Source of the DNA: Candidatus Omnitrophota bacterium | GTDB lineage: Bacteria > Hinthialibacterota > Hinthialibacteria > OLB16 | Length of the DNA: 15,218 bases | Assembly (NCBI GenBank): GCA_020632575.1 | Contig: JACKFH010000058.1 | Location: forward strand, 1-15,218 | Direction of reading: 5' to 3' | Shown: piece after piece, positions 1 to 7,937 of the stretch | How positions within the stretch are numbered: position 1 is the stretch's first letter | Layout of the letters: each line of letters begins with the position of its first letter | Translations under genes and position numbers: made by a program | The notes under the pieces: model-generated | Told to the model about the DNA's origin: nothing | Database searches by the model: none | What the model saw: the letters and a program-made list of their open reading frames with translations, nothing else

Positions 1-441
1 CCGGACACGCAGGTCGCCACTTTCGAATACGACGATTGCCTGTTGATGTACGAGATGCGGTTATGGGCCGACTACCCCCTCGAGGGGTTCCACAACGGGG
101 CCGTCTTTTATGGGGACGAAGGAACCCTCGGAATCGATCCGCGACGTGTTGTCGTCCACAAGAAAGGCGAGGAGCCCAAACAGATCGCCGATGGAGATTC
201 TTTTGCGGATCATCCCAGGAATTTCCTCGACGCGGTCAAAGCCAACGATCCATCCAAACTGACCGCGCCCATCGAAACAGCGTTTGAAACCGTCACCCTG
301 GTTCACATGGGAAACATCGCGACACGGGTGGGCGACAAACTGCATTTTGACTCGGTGTCGTGCCGATTCACCAACAACGAGGAGGCGAACAAACTAGTCT
401 CTCGTCATTACCGGGAGGGTTACGAACTTCCCGAAGTCTGA
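1..441 (+). CDS. Gfo/Idh/MocA-family oxidoreductase, C-terminal part (partial)
   Basis: The frame is open from base 1 to a TGA at 439-441, so only the last 146 residues are present; the NAD(P)-binding Rossmann half lies outside the window. What remains resembles the C-terminal substrate-binding domain of the Gfo/Idh/MocA family. It has a beta-strand-rich stretch ending in FYGDEGTLGID, then a basic strand, then DHPRNFLDAVKANDPSKLTAPIETAFETVTLVHMGN split over residues of this domain: the 'hxxNFxDAVra' plus 'A...H..NIA' pattern common in planctomycete-type members. Such enzymes oxidise or reduce sugars and cyclitols with NAD(P) in the cytoplasm; the substrate cannot be read from this fragment. 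It precedes an alpha-mannosidase gene by 99 bases on the same strand, which suggests glycan or sugar catabolism. Family assignment is fairly sure; function is inferred from family. Confidence 0.75.
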   Translation, partial: PDTQVATFEYDDCLLMYEMRLWADYPLEGFHNGAVFYGDEGTLGIDPRRVVVHKKGEEPKQIADGDSFADHPRNFLDAVKANDPSKLTAPIETAFETVTLVHMGNIATRVGDKLHFDSVSCRFTNNEEANKLVSRHYREGYELPEV

Positions 442-540
442 TCAAGAGTCCGCCCCTTTACAGATAGGACGTTCTGATTTCTGATTCCAGCCGTCCAAAT
501 CTCCAATTGAGCCATACCATATCCAGGAGTCTGTCTTTTC

Positions 541-3500
541 ATGAGAGCGCATCTTCCCGAGGAACGAGAAATCCTGATCATCCAGATCCAGGAACAACTG
601 AACGAGCTGAAACAACTCAGCAGAGTTGACTCTCATGCGATCGAAGGATGGGAGATTTCAGTCGCGGGAAACAATCAGCCCCCGGGAAATCCGCCCAAGA
701 GCGGATGGAAACGCATCGGTGCGGGAACCCACTGGGGGGACGGCCAACCCGATTGGACGGCCTGGTTCCGCTGCAAGACGCAGGTTCCCAAACGTCTGGT
801 GCAATCCGGTTCTTTCGTCGTTCTCCACCTCGGGATTGCGCGTGAGGGTTTGATCTCGATCAATGGGAAGCCCTTCCATGGCATCTCCGAAAACCACAAA
901 ACGTTCAGAATCACTGAAGCCAGCCACCTCAAGAAACCGCTTCGCATCGAGGTGGAGGCGTACACGGAGGCGATTCAACACCCGGCCCCGAAGTATTACG
1001 GGAAATTCGAGTGTGCCGAATTCATCCGGGTTGACGAAGCCATCGATTCCCTTTGCTGGGATCTTCAGGTGGCGTTGGATGTATTGAAGACCCACGATCG
1101 CAAGTCGACGACCTTCCAGAGGTTGTTGGAAGTCCTAGCGTCGGCCATGGTCCGCTTGCAACCCTACCCGGAGGATCTTTCCGTCCTCAGGAGCCTTTGC
1201 AGAAAAACGGCTCGCTGGTTGAAAAATGAATTGAAACCGTTCCCCGCCAACCCGGATGACGGTCGACTTCTTGTCTGCGGCCATTCGCATATCGACACGG
1301 CTTGGTTGTGGCCTCTCCAAGAAACCAAGCGAAAGTGCGGGCGAACCTTTTCCTCCATCCTGCACCTCATGGAAGTCAATCCCGAATTCACCTTCGCTCA
1401 AGGGCAACCGCAGCTCTATCAGTATGTGAAGGAACATTATCCGGAGGTGTACAAAGGGATCAAAAAGCGCGTGGCCGAGGGTCGTTGGGATCCCGCGGGG
1501 CCAGCATGGGTCGAAATGGACTGTAATCTTTCGGGTGGCGAGGCGATTATCCGCCAATTCCTGTATGGGAACCGCTTCCTCGAAAAGGAATTTGGCGTTC
1601 GCAACAACGTTTGCTGGCTTCCCGACGCTTTCGGGTATAGCTGGAGTCTCCCTCAGATCCTCAAGGGATGCGGGGTCGATTTCTTTGTCACCACCAAGAT
1701 CGACTGGAGCATGATCACGACCTTCCCCTACACCACTTTCCACTGGGAGGGAATCGATGGAACTCGAATCCACGCCATGATGCCCCCGCTGAATTACAAT
1801 GGAAACCTGATCCCGAAGGAATGCAAGAAACAGTGGGAACAGATTCGTCAGAAGGATGTTCTCGATGAAATCGCCTTTTCCTTCGGCTGGGGAGATGGCG
1901 GCGGCGGCCCCACTCAGGAAATGATCGAGAATGGGAAGAGACTCGATGACATCGCGGGAATTCCAAAGGTTCGATTCGGACGATTGACGGACTATTTCAA
2001 TGAGCAGCGGGAGAAAATCGATTCCGCCTCCCTTCCCGTCTGGAACGGCGAGTTGTACCTCGAATTGCATCGGGCCTGTCAAATCACTCAGGCTCGAACC
2101 AAATGGTACAACCGCAAGATGGAGGTCCTCTTGCGGGAGACGGAGTTCCTATCCGCCCTCGGGTGCGTGTTCGGGTCCGCTTACCCGCGCGAAGAACTCG
2201 AATCGATTTGGCGCGATGTCATGACCAACCAATTCCACGACATCCTCCCCGGATCTTCGGTGGAGGCGCTTTATCGAGAAACCGACGAGATCTATCGGTC
2301 AGCCATGTCTCGATCGATGGCTTTAAAAACCAAAGCGCTCGACAACTATCTGAAGAAGATCGACACGACCGGGCCTGGCCGTCCATTGGTGGTCTTTAAT
2401 TCTCAGGGGTGGAACCGGACCGATCCGGTGGGTCTTCCCAAGGCTGAATTGAAACTTAAAGCCGATGAGATTGTCGTTGATTGCGATGGCGATCTAGTTC
2501 CATCTCAGGTGTCACGAGACCTCTCCGGCGAAGATCGAGTTTGGATCGCGCCCTCGGGAGTTCCGTCTGTCGGCCATTCCACCTTACGGATCGTAAAGAA
2601 TCGGTCTTCGCTCGCAATCGAGAATTCGCTTAAGGTGTCGGAAAGCCGAATCGAGAACCCGTTTTTCGTTGTTGAATTGGATCCTAAAGGTTTTATTCGA
2701 CGCCTCTATGACAAGCGAGCAAATCGCGAAGTCCTCCCTAAAGGGGAACGGTCCAACATCCTGCGAGTTTTCCATGACCTTCCCCACATGCACGACGCCT
2801 GGGATTACGACTTCAACGTCGATTCGAACGCTTGGGATTGGGAAGATGTTCAATCGATAGGGATCGCGGAATCCGGCCCGGTTCGAGCCTCGATAGAAAT
2901 CGTTCGCCGGACCCAGCGGTCGACACTCAAACAGCGGATGGTCCTCTATTCGAATGTTCCCCGTATCGATTTCGAGACCTCCGTCGATTGGTGGGAGAAG
3001 CATGTCCTGCTCAAGGCGGTCTTTCCGGTCAACATTCGATCCCCCAAAGCGACTTATGAAATTCAATTCGGGTCAATCGAAAGGGCGACTCATGAAAACA
3101 CCCCGTTCGATCGCGCGCGTTTTGAAGTTCCGCACCACCGATGGATGGATCTGTCCGAGGGGAACTACGGCGTTGCCATTGCGAATGACAGTAAATACGG
3201 TTCCGACATCCTCGGCAATGTGATGCGGTTGTCTCTCTTGCGGGCGCCGGTTCATCCGGATCCTCACGCTGATGAGGGACGCCATGAATTTGTCTACTCG
3301 TTGATTCCCCACTCGGGCGATTGGCGCCACGGCAGCGTTGTTCCCCTTGCGGCGGAATTGAACGCACCGATGACAATCGGAATGCCGAAGAAGAGCCTTG
3401 GTCCGCTTCCCTCCACCAACTCTTGGCTGGAAACCTCCTCCAAGAACCTGATGATCGAGACTCTCAAACGGGAGGAGGATGGTAAACGGCTGGTTCTAAG

Positions 3501-3681
3501 AGTGTATGAATGCGAGGGAAACCGGGGCGTCGGCACGGTGTTAACTCGGATGCCGGTCAAGAAAGCCTGGGCCTCCAACTTAGTCGAACGAAATCTCACC
3601 CCACTGAAGACTTCGAAAGGAAAGATCAATTTGGACGTGACCCCGTATTCGGTCCACACCCTGATGCTCGAGTTAGAATGA
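541..3681 (+). CDS. Alpha-mannosidase, glycoside hydrolase family 38 (MAN2C1/Ams1-like)
   Basis: A 1046-residue retaining alpha-mannosidase that should release mannose from oligosaccharides. The family's metal-site residues are all visible: H250 and D252 in GHSHIDTAW, nucleophile D362 in WLPDAFGYS, and H566 in NQFHDILPGSS. These correspond to His90, Asp92, Asp204 and His471 of Golgi mannosidase II. The order is an N-terminal beta-rich domain (about 1-235), the catalytic barrel (about 243-520), a helical middle segment (about 520-620) and a long beta-sandwich C-terminal region. The WLPD-FGYS-LPQIL form resembles the cytosolic MAN2C1/Ams1 class. No signal peptide is present, so the enzyme is probably cytoplasmic and acts on imported or recycled glycans. 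ATG at 541 follows AGGAG at 525-529. Length is normal for the family, and no key residue is missing. The gene ends 4 bases from the convergent mltG gene. Exact linkage specificity is not readable. Confidence 0.95.
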   Translation: MRAHLPEEREILIIQIQEQLNELKQLSRVDSHAIEGWEISVAGNNQPPGNPPKSGWKRIGAGTHWGDGQPDWTAWFRCKTQVPKRLVQSGSFVVLHLGIAREGLISINGKPFHGISENHKTFRITEASHLKKPLRIEVEAYTEAIQHPAPKYYGKFECAEFIRVDEAIDSLCWDLQVALDVLKTHDRKSTTFQRLLEVLASAMVRLQPYPEDLSVLRSLCRKTARWLKNELKPFPANPDDGRLLVCGHSHIDTAWLWPLQETKRKCGRTFSSILHLMEVNPEFTFAQGQPQLYQYVKEHYPEVYKGIKKRVAEGRWDPAGPAWVEMDCNLSGGEAIIRQFLYGNRFLEKEFGVRNNVCWLPDAFGYSWSLPQILKGCGVDFFVTTKIDWSMITTFPYTTFHWEGIDGTRIHAMMPPLNYNGNLIPKECKKQWEQIRQKDVLDEIAFSFGWGDGGGGPTQEMIENGKRLDDIAGIPKVRFGRLTDYFNEQREKIDSASLPVWNGELYLELHRACQITQARTKWYNRKMEVLLRETEFLSALGCVFGSAYPREELESIWRDVMTNQFHDILPGSSVEALYRETDEIYRSAMSRSMALKTKALDNYLKKIDTTGPGRPLVVFNSQGWNRTDPVGLPKAELKLKADEIVVDCDGDLVPSQVSRDLSGEDRVWIAPSGVPSVGHSTLRIVKNRSSLAIENSLKVSESRIENPFFVVELDPKGFIRRLYDKRANREVLPKGERSNILRVFHDLPHMHDAWDYDFNVDSNAWDWEDVQSIGIAESGPVRASIEIVRRTQRSTLKQRMVLYSNVPRIDFETSVDWWEKHVLLKAVFPVNIRSPKATYEIQFGSIERATHENTPFDRARFEVPHHRWMDLSEGNYGVAIANDSKYGSDILGNVMRLSLLRAPVHPDPHADEGRHEFVYSLIPHSGDWRHGSVVPLAAELNAPMTIGMPKKSLGPLPSTNSWLETSSKNLMIETLKREEDGKRLVLRVYECEGNRGVGTVLTRMPVKKAWASNLVERNLTPLKTSKGKINLDVTPYSVHTLMLELE

Positions 3682-3685
3682 AGAT

Positions 3686-4726
3686 CTATTTGGACTCGGA
3701 TCTTTCCCGAGCCCTCTTTCGATAATCGCGGGCTGCACGAATATGGTCTTCGTGCTTCTCGTTAAAGGTGCTGCCGCCCTCGCCATCCGCCACAAAGAAA
3801 AGGTAAGGGGTTTCCGGGGGATAGAGCGCCGCTCGAATCGCCGCCGGACTTGGCGAACAGATGGGGTGCGGCGGGAGCCCCGGCTTTCGGTTGGTGTTGA
3901 ATGGAGATTTCAGATTCACCGGAATCTCGTTCTCCTTCCTGTCCCAATCGTGTAAGGCGTATCGAATGGTCGCCACCGATCCCATCGGCCAGTTCTTTCG
4001 GAGTCGATTATGGAAGACGCTTGCCACAGTAGCCATTTCAATCAAATTAGCGGCCTCTTTTTCCACCAGGCTGGCCAGAATGATGGTGTCATAAAGAGAG
4101 AGACCGTTTCTCATGCGCGCCTTGAGTTCATGAGTTCCCGCTATCGTGTCGATTTCGGATATCCATTGTCCGTGAAGTGTTTTCACGACCTCGTCTGTCC
4201 TCTCCTTTCCTTCAAAGAAATAAGTCTCGGGCGCGATCAATCCCTCCAAGGTTCCCCTGCCGGACACCAGCAAGGCGTTTGAGCCCGTTGTGGATGCAAT
4301 GAAGTCAGTGGACGATTCGATCCATCCGGCGCTTTCTATTTTCTCCGCGCATTGTCGAAGGGTCGAGCCGGGAGTTAGCACCACGGTTAACGGAGCATTC
4401 GAGCCGATCTCCAATTGCTCGAGGATCTGGGATGGAGACCAGTTCGGTCCAAAGTGATAACGGCCACTCTTGAGTCTTCGATCCACCCCGGAAATTCGAC
4501 CGTAGAGCGAGGGGATGGCCGCGGAAGAAAATCCATCCTCTTCCCAAACCGTTCCCGAAACCCTCGCCAGTGTGGACCCCTTATCCACTTGAATTTCCAG
4601 ATCCCCCAATTGGTTGTCCCGCACCCATGTAGCCATTCCTGCCGAACCGATCGTCTCCACAAAGAGTAGCGAGGCGAGGATCGTTAGCAAACTGGCTGTC
4701 AGATAGAGGGATCTAATTGAAGACAT
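3686..4726 (-). CDS. mltG: Endolytic murein transglycosylase MltG (YceG-like)
   Basis: A 346-residue membrane-anchored lytic transglycosylase that cleaves nascent peptidoglycan strands in the periplasm and so sets glycan chain termination. The N-terminus is basic followed by one hydrophobic segment (about residues 5-25). A LysM-like region follows with LKSGRYHFGPNWSPSQIL. The catalytic YceG/MltG domain shows GTLEGLIAPETYFF, ILASLVEKEA with the family's catalytic glutamate (E222, the first Glu of VEKE), VASVFHNRL, SPFNTNRKPGLPPHPIC and YLFFVADGEGGSTF. All hallmark motifs are intact and the length is usual. I chose ATG at 4726 because the membrane segment follows at once. A GTG at 4786 would add 20 residues, but it lies inside the terminator hairpin of the upstream gene. 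Neither start has a clear Shine-Dalgarno. mltG often sits beside the Holliday-junction resolvase gene ruvX; that neighbour is absent here. Confidence 0.93.
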   Translation of the reverse strand: MSSIRSLYLTASLLTILASLLFVETIGSAGMATWVRDNQLGDLEIQVDKGSTLARVSGTVWEEDGFSSAAIPSLYGRISGVDRRLKSGRYHFGPNWSPSQILEQLEIGSNAPLTVVLTPGSTLRQCAEKIESAGWIESSTDFIASTTGSNALLVSGRGTLEGLIAPETYFFEGKERTDEVVKTLHGQWISEIDTIAGTHELKARMRNGLSLYDTIILASLVEKEAANLIEMATVASVFHNRLRKNWPMGSVATIRYALHDWDRKENEIPVNLKSPFNTNRKPGLPPHPICSPSPAAIRAALYPPETPYLFFVADGEGGSTFNEKHEDHIRAARDYRKRARERSESK

Positions 4727-4767
4727 GTTTCTAGCGGGGAATCTTTGGTGGATCGGTATAAATACAA

Positions 4768-4800
4768 GAAAGGGGAGGTTGTGCACCTCCCCTTTCTTTT
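4768..4800 (-). terminator. Rho-independent terminator after the propeller-repeat gene
   Basis: A perfect 12-bp stem pairs 4768-4779 (GAAAGGGGAGGT) with 4785-4796 (ACCTCCCCTTTC) around a 5-base loop. Read on the minus strand it is followed by TTGTATTTATA, a broken T tract, about 100 bases after the stop of the gene ending at 4897. On the plus strand TCTTTT follows, so the hairpin could stop transcription both ways, but no plus-strand gene lies immediately before it. It also insulates mltG, whose start is only 42 bases further on. Confidence 0.8.
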
Positions 4801-4820
4801 GAGAGAGACCGAAGGAGATC

Positions 4821-4835
4821 CTGACACTATGTCAG
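4821..4835. repeat. Small perfect hairpin
   Basis: CTGACA (4821-4826) and TGTCAG (4830-4835) form a 6-bp inverted repeat around CTA, between the stop of the propeller-repeat gene and its strong terminator. No role is evident; it may be a minor 3'-end structure in the transcript. Confidence 0.35.
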
Positions 4836-4896
4836 TTTCACCCATTCTACGTCTATTTGCTTTTTCTCAGTCTTCCTTACGACCAGTCGGCGACAT

Positions 4897-6699
4897 TTAA
4901 TTGGCGTCGACGGCAAAGGTCGTTTCCGGCTCCACCTCGGTTTGCGGTTCGAGGTCGCGCGCGAATTTGTCCGGGAAGAAGTACGGTCCGCCAGTGAAAC
5001 GAGGCGCCACGCTGTTGGCGTCGGCCCGAGTGTTTCCGAAGGCGAACACAGCGCCGTAAGCGTCCATCACATAGACGCCGTCGCCGCTGGTGGTGGCGCA
5101 GAACTCAATGTCTCTGAAGATCGAGTCAACGTCAAGCACGGTTCCCGAGGTGCTTCCGGTATTGTCGAAACCAGCCACGATGTAGGGAAGACCCACGGTG
5201 GTGGTTTGCGCCGGCTCCATGTTCCTCAAGAAGGCGACCTGAGTCAGCGGCGGATCGTTCACGAGATCGAAACCGACTGGAACGGGGTGAATACCGCCCC
5301 ATCCATCGTAGATCACGAGACCGGCCGTGTTGGTCTTCGCGGGGTGCAATTCGATGTCGCGAGCGATATCGAGACCCGGGAAGAACGGATAAACAGTCGA
5401 ACCCGAGAGAATGCTGTTGGTGACACCATCATCAAGCGTGTTGCCAGCGCCATCGAAGATATAGTGGCCACCCTGCGAGTCGAGGACAACAAACCCATCC
5501 GGATTCGCGGCGTCCGATCCTTCAACCACCACGAAGCCAACGGCCGAGATCATGCCACGGGGGCTGACATCGTCGTCACCCACGTTCGGATCGCGCGGAA
5601 TACCGCCACCGAACGGAATGTTCAGAGTCGCGCACAGGTCCGCGGCGTCGTTACCGAGTTGCGGATCGCCGCCGCTGAAAGCGGTGCCCGCGCGGAAGAT
5701 TCCGCCAGCCTCGGTCAGAACCCAGAAGCCCTGCGAGTCGGCGGTCAGTTCAACATCGACCGCGTAACCGCAAGCTGGGTCGGAACCCTCGGGGAAGTAG
5801 AACATCTGCGCCGGAGCGTTGCCCGGATTCTCGACAAACTGGACAGCGCCATAGGAATCGAGAACGGCGAGGTCGGCAACAGGTCCGCCCGTTGGATCCA
5901 TCGTCACGTTTTCCATGTCGCGAGCGACATCCCGTCCGTAATAGAGAGGACCGGTGATTTGAACGACGTTGGTTCCGACATCATGACGGCCACCAAGGGA
6001 ATCCAGGATGTAGTAACCCGTGTCTTCGCAATCCGGGGCCGGGGTGAAGGTCGCCGGCGGCGTGGTCGGAGTGTTGGTCGGGGTCCCGCCACCACCCGCG
6101 GTGCTCACGGTTGCGCCAACGGTTTCGATCATGCTGCTCGAGGTGCCGCCGAATGTGCGGGCTTGCGAGTTGACGGTGATGCCAAACTGTGGGTTGGTCG
6201 CGGTCGAGGTGAAGGAGAAAGCGACGCTCTCACCATCGGCGATCATCAGGCTGACGTCGAAGGTGAAAACGGTCAGGACGCCATCATCCCCGATCTGGAC
6301 TTCCGGGCTCACGAACAATCTCGATTTGCGGAAAGCGTTCGCGGTGCAGAGTTCGCTTCCGAGGTTGGAAGTGATCTCCCCATCGGCGAAGGTGGTCATG
6401 GTGCAATCGACTGCGTCACCGCCGCCGTCGTTGGAGGCTTGGACTTCGATCGCGTACTGTCCGACGGTGTCGGAAATGGCGCCGGTTACAACAACCGCGC
6501 CTTGAATTGCGGCGGCTCCACCACTGGGAGTCACCTCTAATGCGGATTGAATGCCATCGGCGTTTCGATCGAGGTCGATCTGAACCGCCTGGCTCTGCGC
6601 CATGGCCTGGGGCTGCATGACCAAAACGCTGAGCGCGGCGACCAAGAAGGCGATCGAGAGCCGTGCTAGGCGACCTTTATTCATTTCTAAAAATTTCAT
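4897..6699 (-). CDS. Secreted protein: cohesin-like domain, Thr/Pro linker, six propeller-like repeats
   Basis: A 600-residue exported protein of unknown function. Residues 1-35 form a signal peptide with probable cleavage after AMA. Residues about 36-200 look like a cohesin or carbohydrate-binding-type beta sandwich, opening with VQIDLDRNADGIQSALEV; its D44-E55 segment fits an EF-hand loop but may only be the usual first strand of this cohesin-like group. A linker with PTNTPTTPPATFTPAP (about 207-222) follows. The rest repeats a unit of the form G-aromatic-x-V-L-D-x-x-G-G-x-x-x-x-G, starting near residues 228, 276, 324, 402, 460 and 541. Each is usually linked to an A-R-D-hydrophobic-E element (for example at 258, 446, 579). 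Six copies suggest a six-bladed beta-propeller. There is no C-terminal anchor or sorting signal. ATG at 6699 has a strong GAGGAGGG Shine-Dalgarno. The gene lies 126 bases downstream of another cohesin-like gene on the same strand. A glycan- or surface-binding role is only a guess. Confidence 0.8.
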   Translation of the reverse strand: MKFLEMNKGRLARLSIAFLVAALSVLVMQPQAMAQSQAVQIDLDRNADGIQSALEVTPSGGAAAIQGAVVVTGAISDTVGQYAIEVQASNDGGGDAVDCTMTTFADGEITSNLGSELCTANAFRKSRLFVSPEVQIGDDGVLTVFTFDVSLMIADGESVAFSFTSTATNPQFGITVNSQARTFGGTSSSMIETVGATVSTAGGGGTPTNTPTTPPATFTPAPDCEDTGYYILDSLGGRHDVGTNVVQITGPLYYGRDVARDMENVTMDPTGGPVADLAVLDSYGAVQFVENPGNAPAQMFYFPEGSDPACGYAVDVELTADSQGFWVLTEAGGIFRAGTAFSGGDPQLGNDAADLCATLNIPFGGGIPRDPNVGDDDVSPRGMISAVGFVVVEGSDAANPDGFVVLDSQGGHYIFDGAGNTLDDGVTNSILSGSTVYPFFPGLDIARDIELHPAKTNTAGLVIYDGWGGIHPVPVGFDLVNDPPLTQVAFLRNMEPAQTTTVGLPYIVAGFDNTGSTSGTVLDVDSIFRDIEFCATTSGDGVYVMDAYGAVFAFGNTRADANSVAPRFTGGPYFFPDKFARDLEPQTEVEPETTFAVDAN

Positions 6700-6705
6700 G
6701 GAATA

Positions 6706-6713
6706 CCCTCCTC
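6706..6713 (-). promoter_or_regulatory. Strong Shine-Dalgarno that fixes the start at 6699
   Basis: GAGGAGGG on the minus strand ends 6 bases before the ATG at 6699. The reading frame extends a further 36 codons upstream to 6807, but only the 6699 start has this site and places the signal peptide near the N-terminus. Confidence 0.8.
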
Positions 6714-6778
6714 GGAAATCTTCCGTTCGCCCCCATTGGTGGTTTAGGCGATATAACAACTTTTTTCGAATCTTGAAA

Positions 6779-6804
6779 GGCTCCCCGCCATTCGGCGAGG
6801 AGCC
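6779..6804 (-). terminator. Terminator hairpin after the EF-hand/cohesin-like gene
   Basis: An 11-pair stem joins 6779-6789 to 6794-6804 around a 4-base loop. One position (6785 with 6798) is C-A in plus-strand RNA but a G-U wobble in minus-strand RNA, so the stem is complete only in the minus-strand transcript. TTTCAAGATT follows on the minus strand, a weak U tract. It lies about 20 bases after the stop at 6826, as expected for an intrinsic terminator or a transcript-protecting hairpin that leaves the downstream gene partly separate. Confidence 0.65.
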
Positions 6805-6825
6805 CATTGTCTATTCTTTTTGTTC

Positions 6826-7698
6826 TTAGTTGACGGTGACGGTCGAGGTCACGAGTTGTCCGGCGCCGAAAGTCTTGATGTCACTATTGATGTCGGTGAA
6901 TGTCTCAAGAATTCCGCTGGCCTGATCGATCGTGATAGCGGAACTGCCCGCCCCAACCGCTTGGAAGACAACTTCCAGAAGGATGGCATTGCCATCGAAC
7001 CCGAAACCGGTGGCGCTGGTGTCGGGACGACGAAGCAGCACGACGGTGTTATCGGTGGCCTGGCCGCCATTGTTGATGGCGCTGACCAGATCGAAGACTT
7101 CAACGGACTCGTTAAAGCCGCTTCTCTTGGCGACCACTTCGGTCCAGAAGGGGACGTCCTTGTTCTCGAACTCGTTGAGGAACTCATTGATGTAGTCGTT
7201 CAACTCGACAAACCCGAGGAGGCCATCGCCATCCAGGTCGATCAGGATGCCAGGGGAGGTGGTGATGGAACCGGTTCCATCGTCGTAGGTGTACGAAAAC
7301 TTGTTAACAGCGCCATCGCCGCCGCTGCCGAACTCATCCAGGAAGAAGCCGACAATGTCGTTCAACTCTTGGAAGGACTTGTCGCCGCTGAAATCGATGT
7401 CCATGCGGGTCTCGCGAACGGTGACGACATTCAGGACAGCGTCGTCAAAACTAAAATCGAAGGTCACACCGAGCAGGTCCTGCGCTCCGTTCAAGCGAAT
7501 CAAGGTCGAAAACTGCTCGCCATTGTTCACTGTCAGAGCGGTGTCGATGTCGGAGTCGTCATCGACCACGTTGTTACTCAGGTCGAAGACTGGGGCTCCA
7601 GGAACCAGGTCGAAACCTAAAGTTCCCGCGATATCCTGGGCGTAGCTGGGCGCGACCGCCATTGCCAATAAAACAGAGAAGATTGCTAACTTTCTCAT
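6826..7698 (-). CDS. Secreted cohesin-like protein with two embedded EF-hand calcium loops
   Basis: A 290-residue exported protein of unknown function. Residues 1-20 are a signal peptide ending in PSYA. The N-terminal part (about 22-96) and the C-terminal part (about 186-290) read as strands of a cohesin-type sandwich: LGVTFDFSFDDAVLNVV early and AILLEVVFQAVGAGSS late. Between them lie two similar helix-loop-helix units. The first has loop D100-E111 (D, D, S, G, E at positions 1, 3, 5, 6, 12) followed by LNDIVGFFLDEF. The second has loop D154-E165 (D, D, D, G, E) followed by LNDYINEFLNEF. Paired loops like these are typical of dockerins and EF-hand proteins, so calcium probably stabilises the insert. 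The protein is very acidic and lacks an anchor. ATG at 7698 follows GAGGAGG (7707-7713). The next gene downstream also carries a cohesin-like domain. Cohesin family membership is probable, not certain. Confidence 0.78.
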   Translation of the reverse strand: MRKLAIFSVLLAMAVAPSYAQDIAGTLGFDLVPGAPVFDLSNNVVDDDSDIDTALTVNNGEQFSTLIRLNGAQDLLGVTFDFSFDDAVLNVVTVRETRMDIDFSGDKSFQELNDIVGFFLDEFGSGGDGAVNKFSYTYDDGTGSITTSPGILIDLDGDGLLGFVELNDYINEFLNEFENKDVPFWTEVVAKRSGFNESVEVFDLVSAINNGGQATDNTVVLLRRPDTSATGFGFDGNAILLEVVFQAVGAGSSAITIDQASGILETFTDINSDIKTFGAGQLVTSTVTVN

Positions 7699-7756
7699 CT
7701 TCCGATCCTCCTCAATATTTGATCTCTCTTACGGTCTCTCAAAACTCTATTTCCAG

Positions 7757-7774
7757 CGAGCCGAACTCGGCTCG
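7757..7774 (-). terminator. Hairpin behind tRNA-Asp, possible tRNA-unit terminator
   Basis: A perfect 7-bp stem, CGAGCCG (7757-7763) with CGGCTCG (7768-7774), encloses a 4-base loop 15 bases past the tRNA-Asp CCA on the minus strand. The following sequence CTGGAAATAGAGTTTT has only a late, short T run, so this may be a weak terminator or a processing structure between the tRNAs and the cohesin-like gene. Confidence 0.5.
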
Positions 7775-7789
7775 ATAACTGGCTTGGTG

Positions 7790-7866
7790 TGGCGGGGCCG
7801 ACGAGACTCGAACTCGCGACCTCCTGATCGACAGTCAGGCATTCTAACCAACTGAACTACGGCCCC
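7790..7866 (-). tRNA. tRNA-Asp (anticodon GTC), CCA encoded
   Basis: The minus strand folds as a standard cloverleaf. The acceptor stem GGGGCCG/CGGCCCC is perfect, the anticodon stem CCTGA/TCAGG encloses CTGTCGA, and GTC lies at 7832-7830. The T arm has GTTCGAGTC. The discriminator is G at 7793, and the CCA tail is present in the DNA (7790-7792). The gene lies 71 bases downstream of tRNA-Val, probably in the same transcript. Confidence 0.96.
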
Positions 7867-7937
7867 GTTGTTGCCAACCAAATTTGCCGCTCACCCGCCT
7901 TCGCCAATGAACGTGTTGGCCGCGAGGCTGTGGGACG

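Noticed and set aside
1135..2082. A 315-codon minus-strand frame inside the mannosidase gene
   Set aside because: It overlaps the conserved catalytic core of GH38 and has no independent support.
4942..6540. A 532-codon open frame on the plus strand opposite the propeller-repeat gene
   Set aside because: It is antisense to a protein with a signal peptide, a strong ribosome site and clear internal repeats. Its own translation is low-complexity Arg/Gly/Val/Glu-rich without recognisable motifs, as expected of a shadow of GC-rich coding sequence.
6820..7620. A 266-codon plus-strand frame opposite the EF-hand/cohesin-like gene
   Set aside because: The minus-strand protein has a signal peptide, a GAGGAGG site and two EF-hand loops; the plus-strand frame is its shadow.
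7714..7742. Promoter-like TTGAGA-17-AATATT before the EF-hand/cohesin-like gene (minus strand)
   Set aside because: Transcription from it would begin inside the GAGGAGG ribosome site and remove it, so it is unlikely to be the working promoter.
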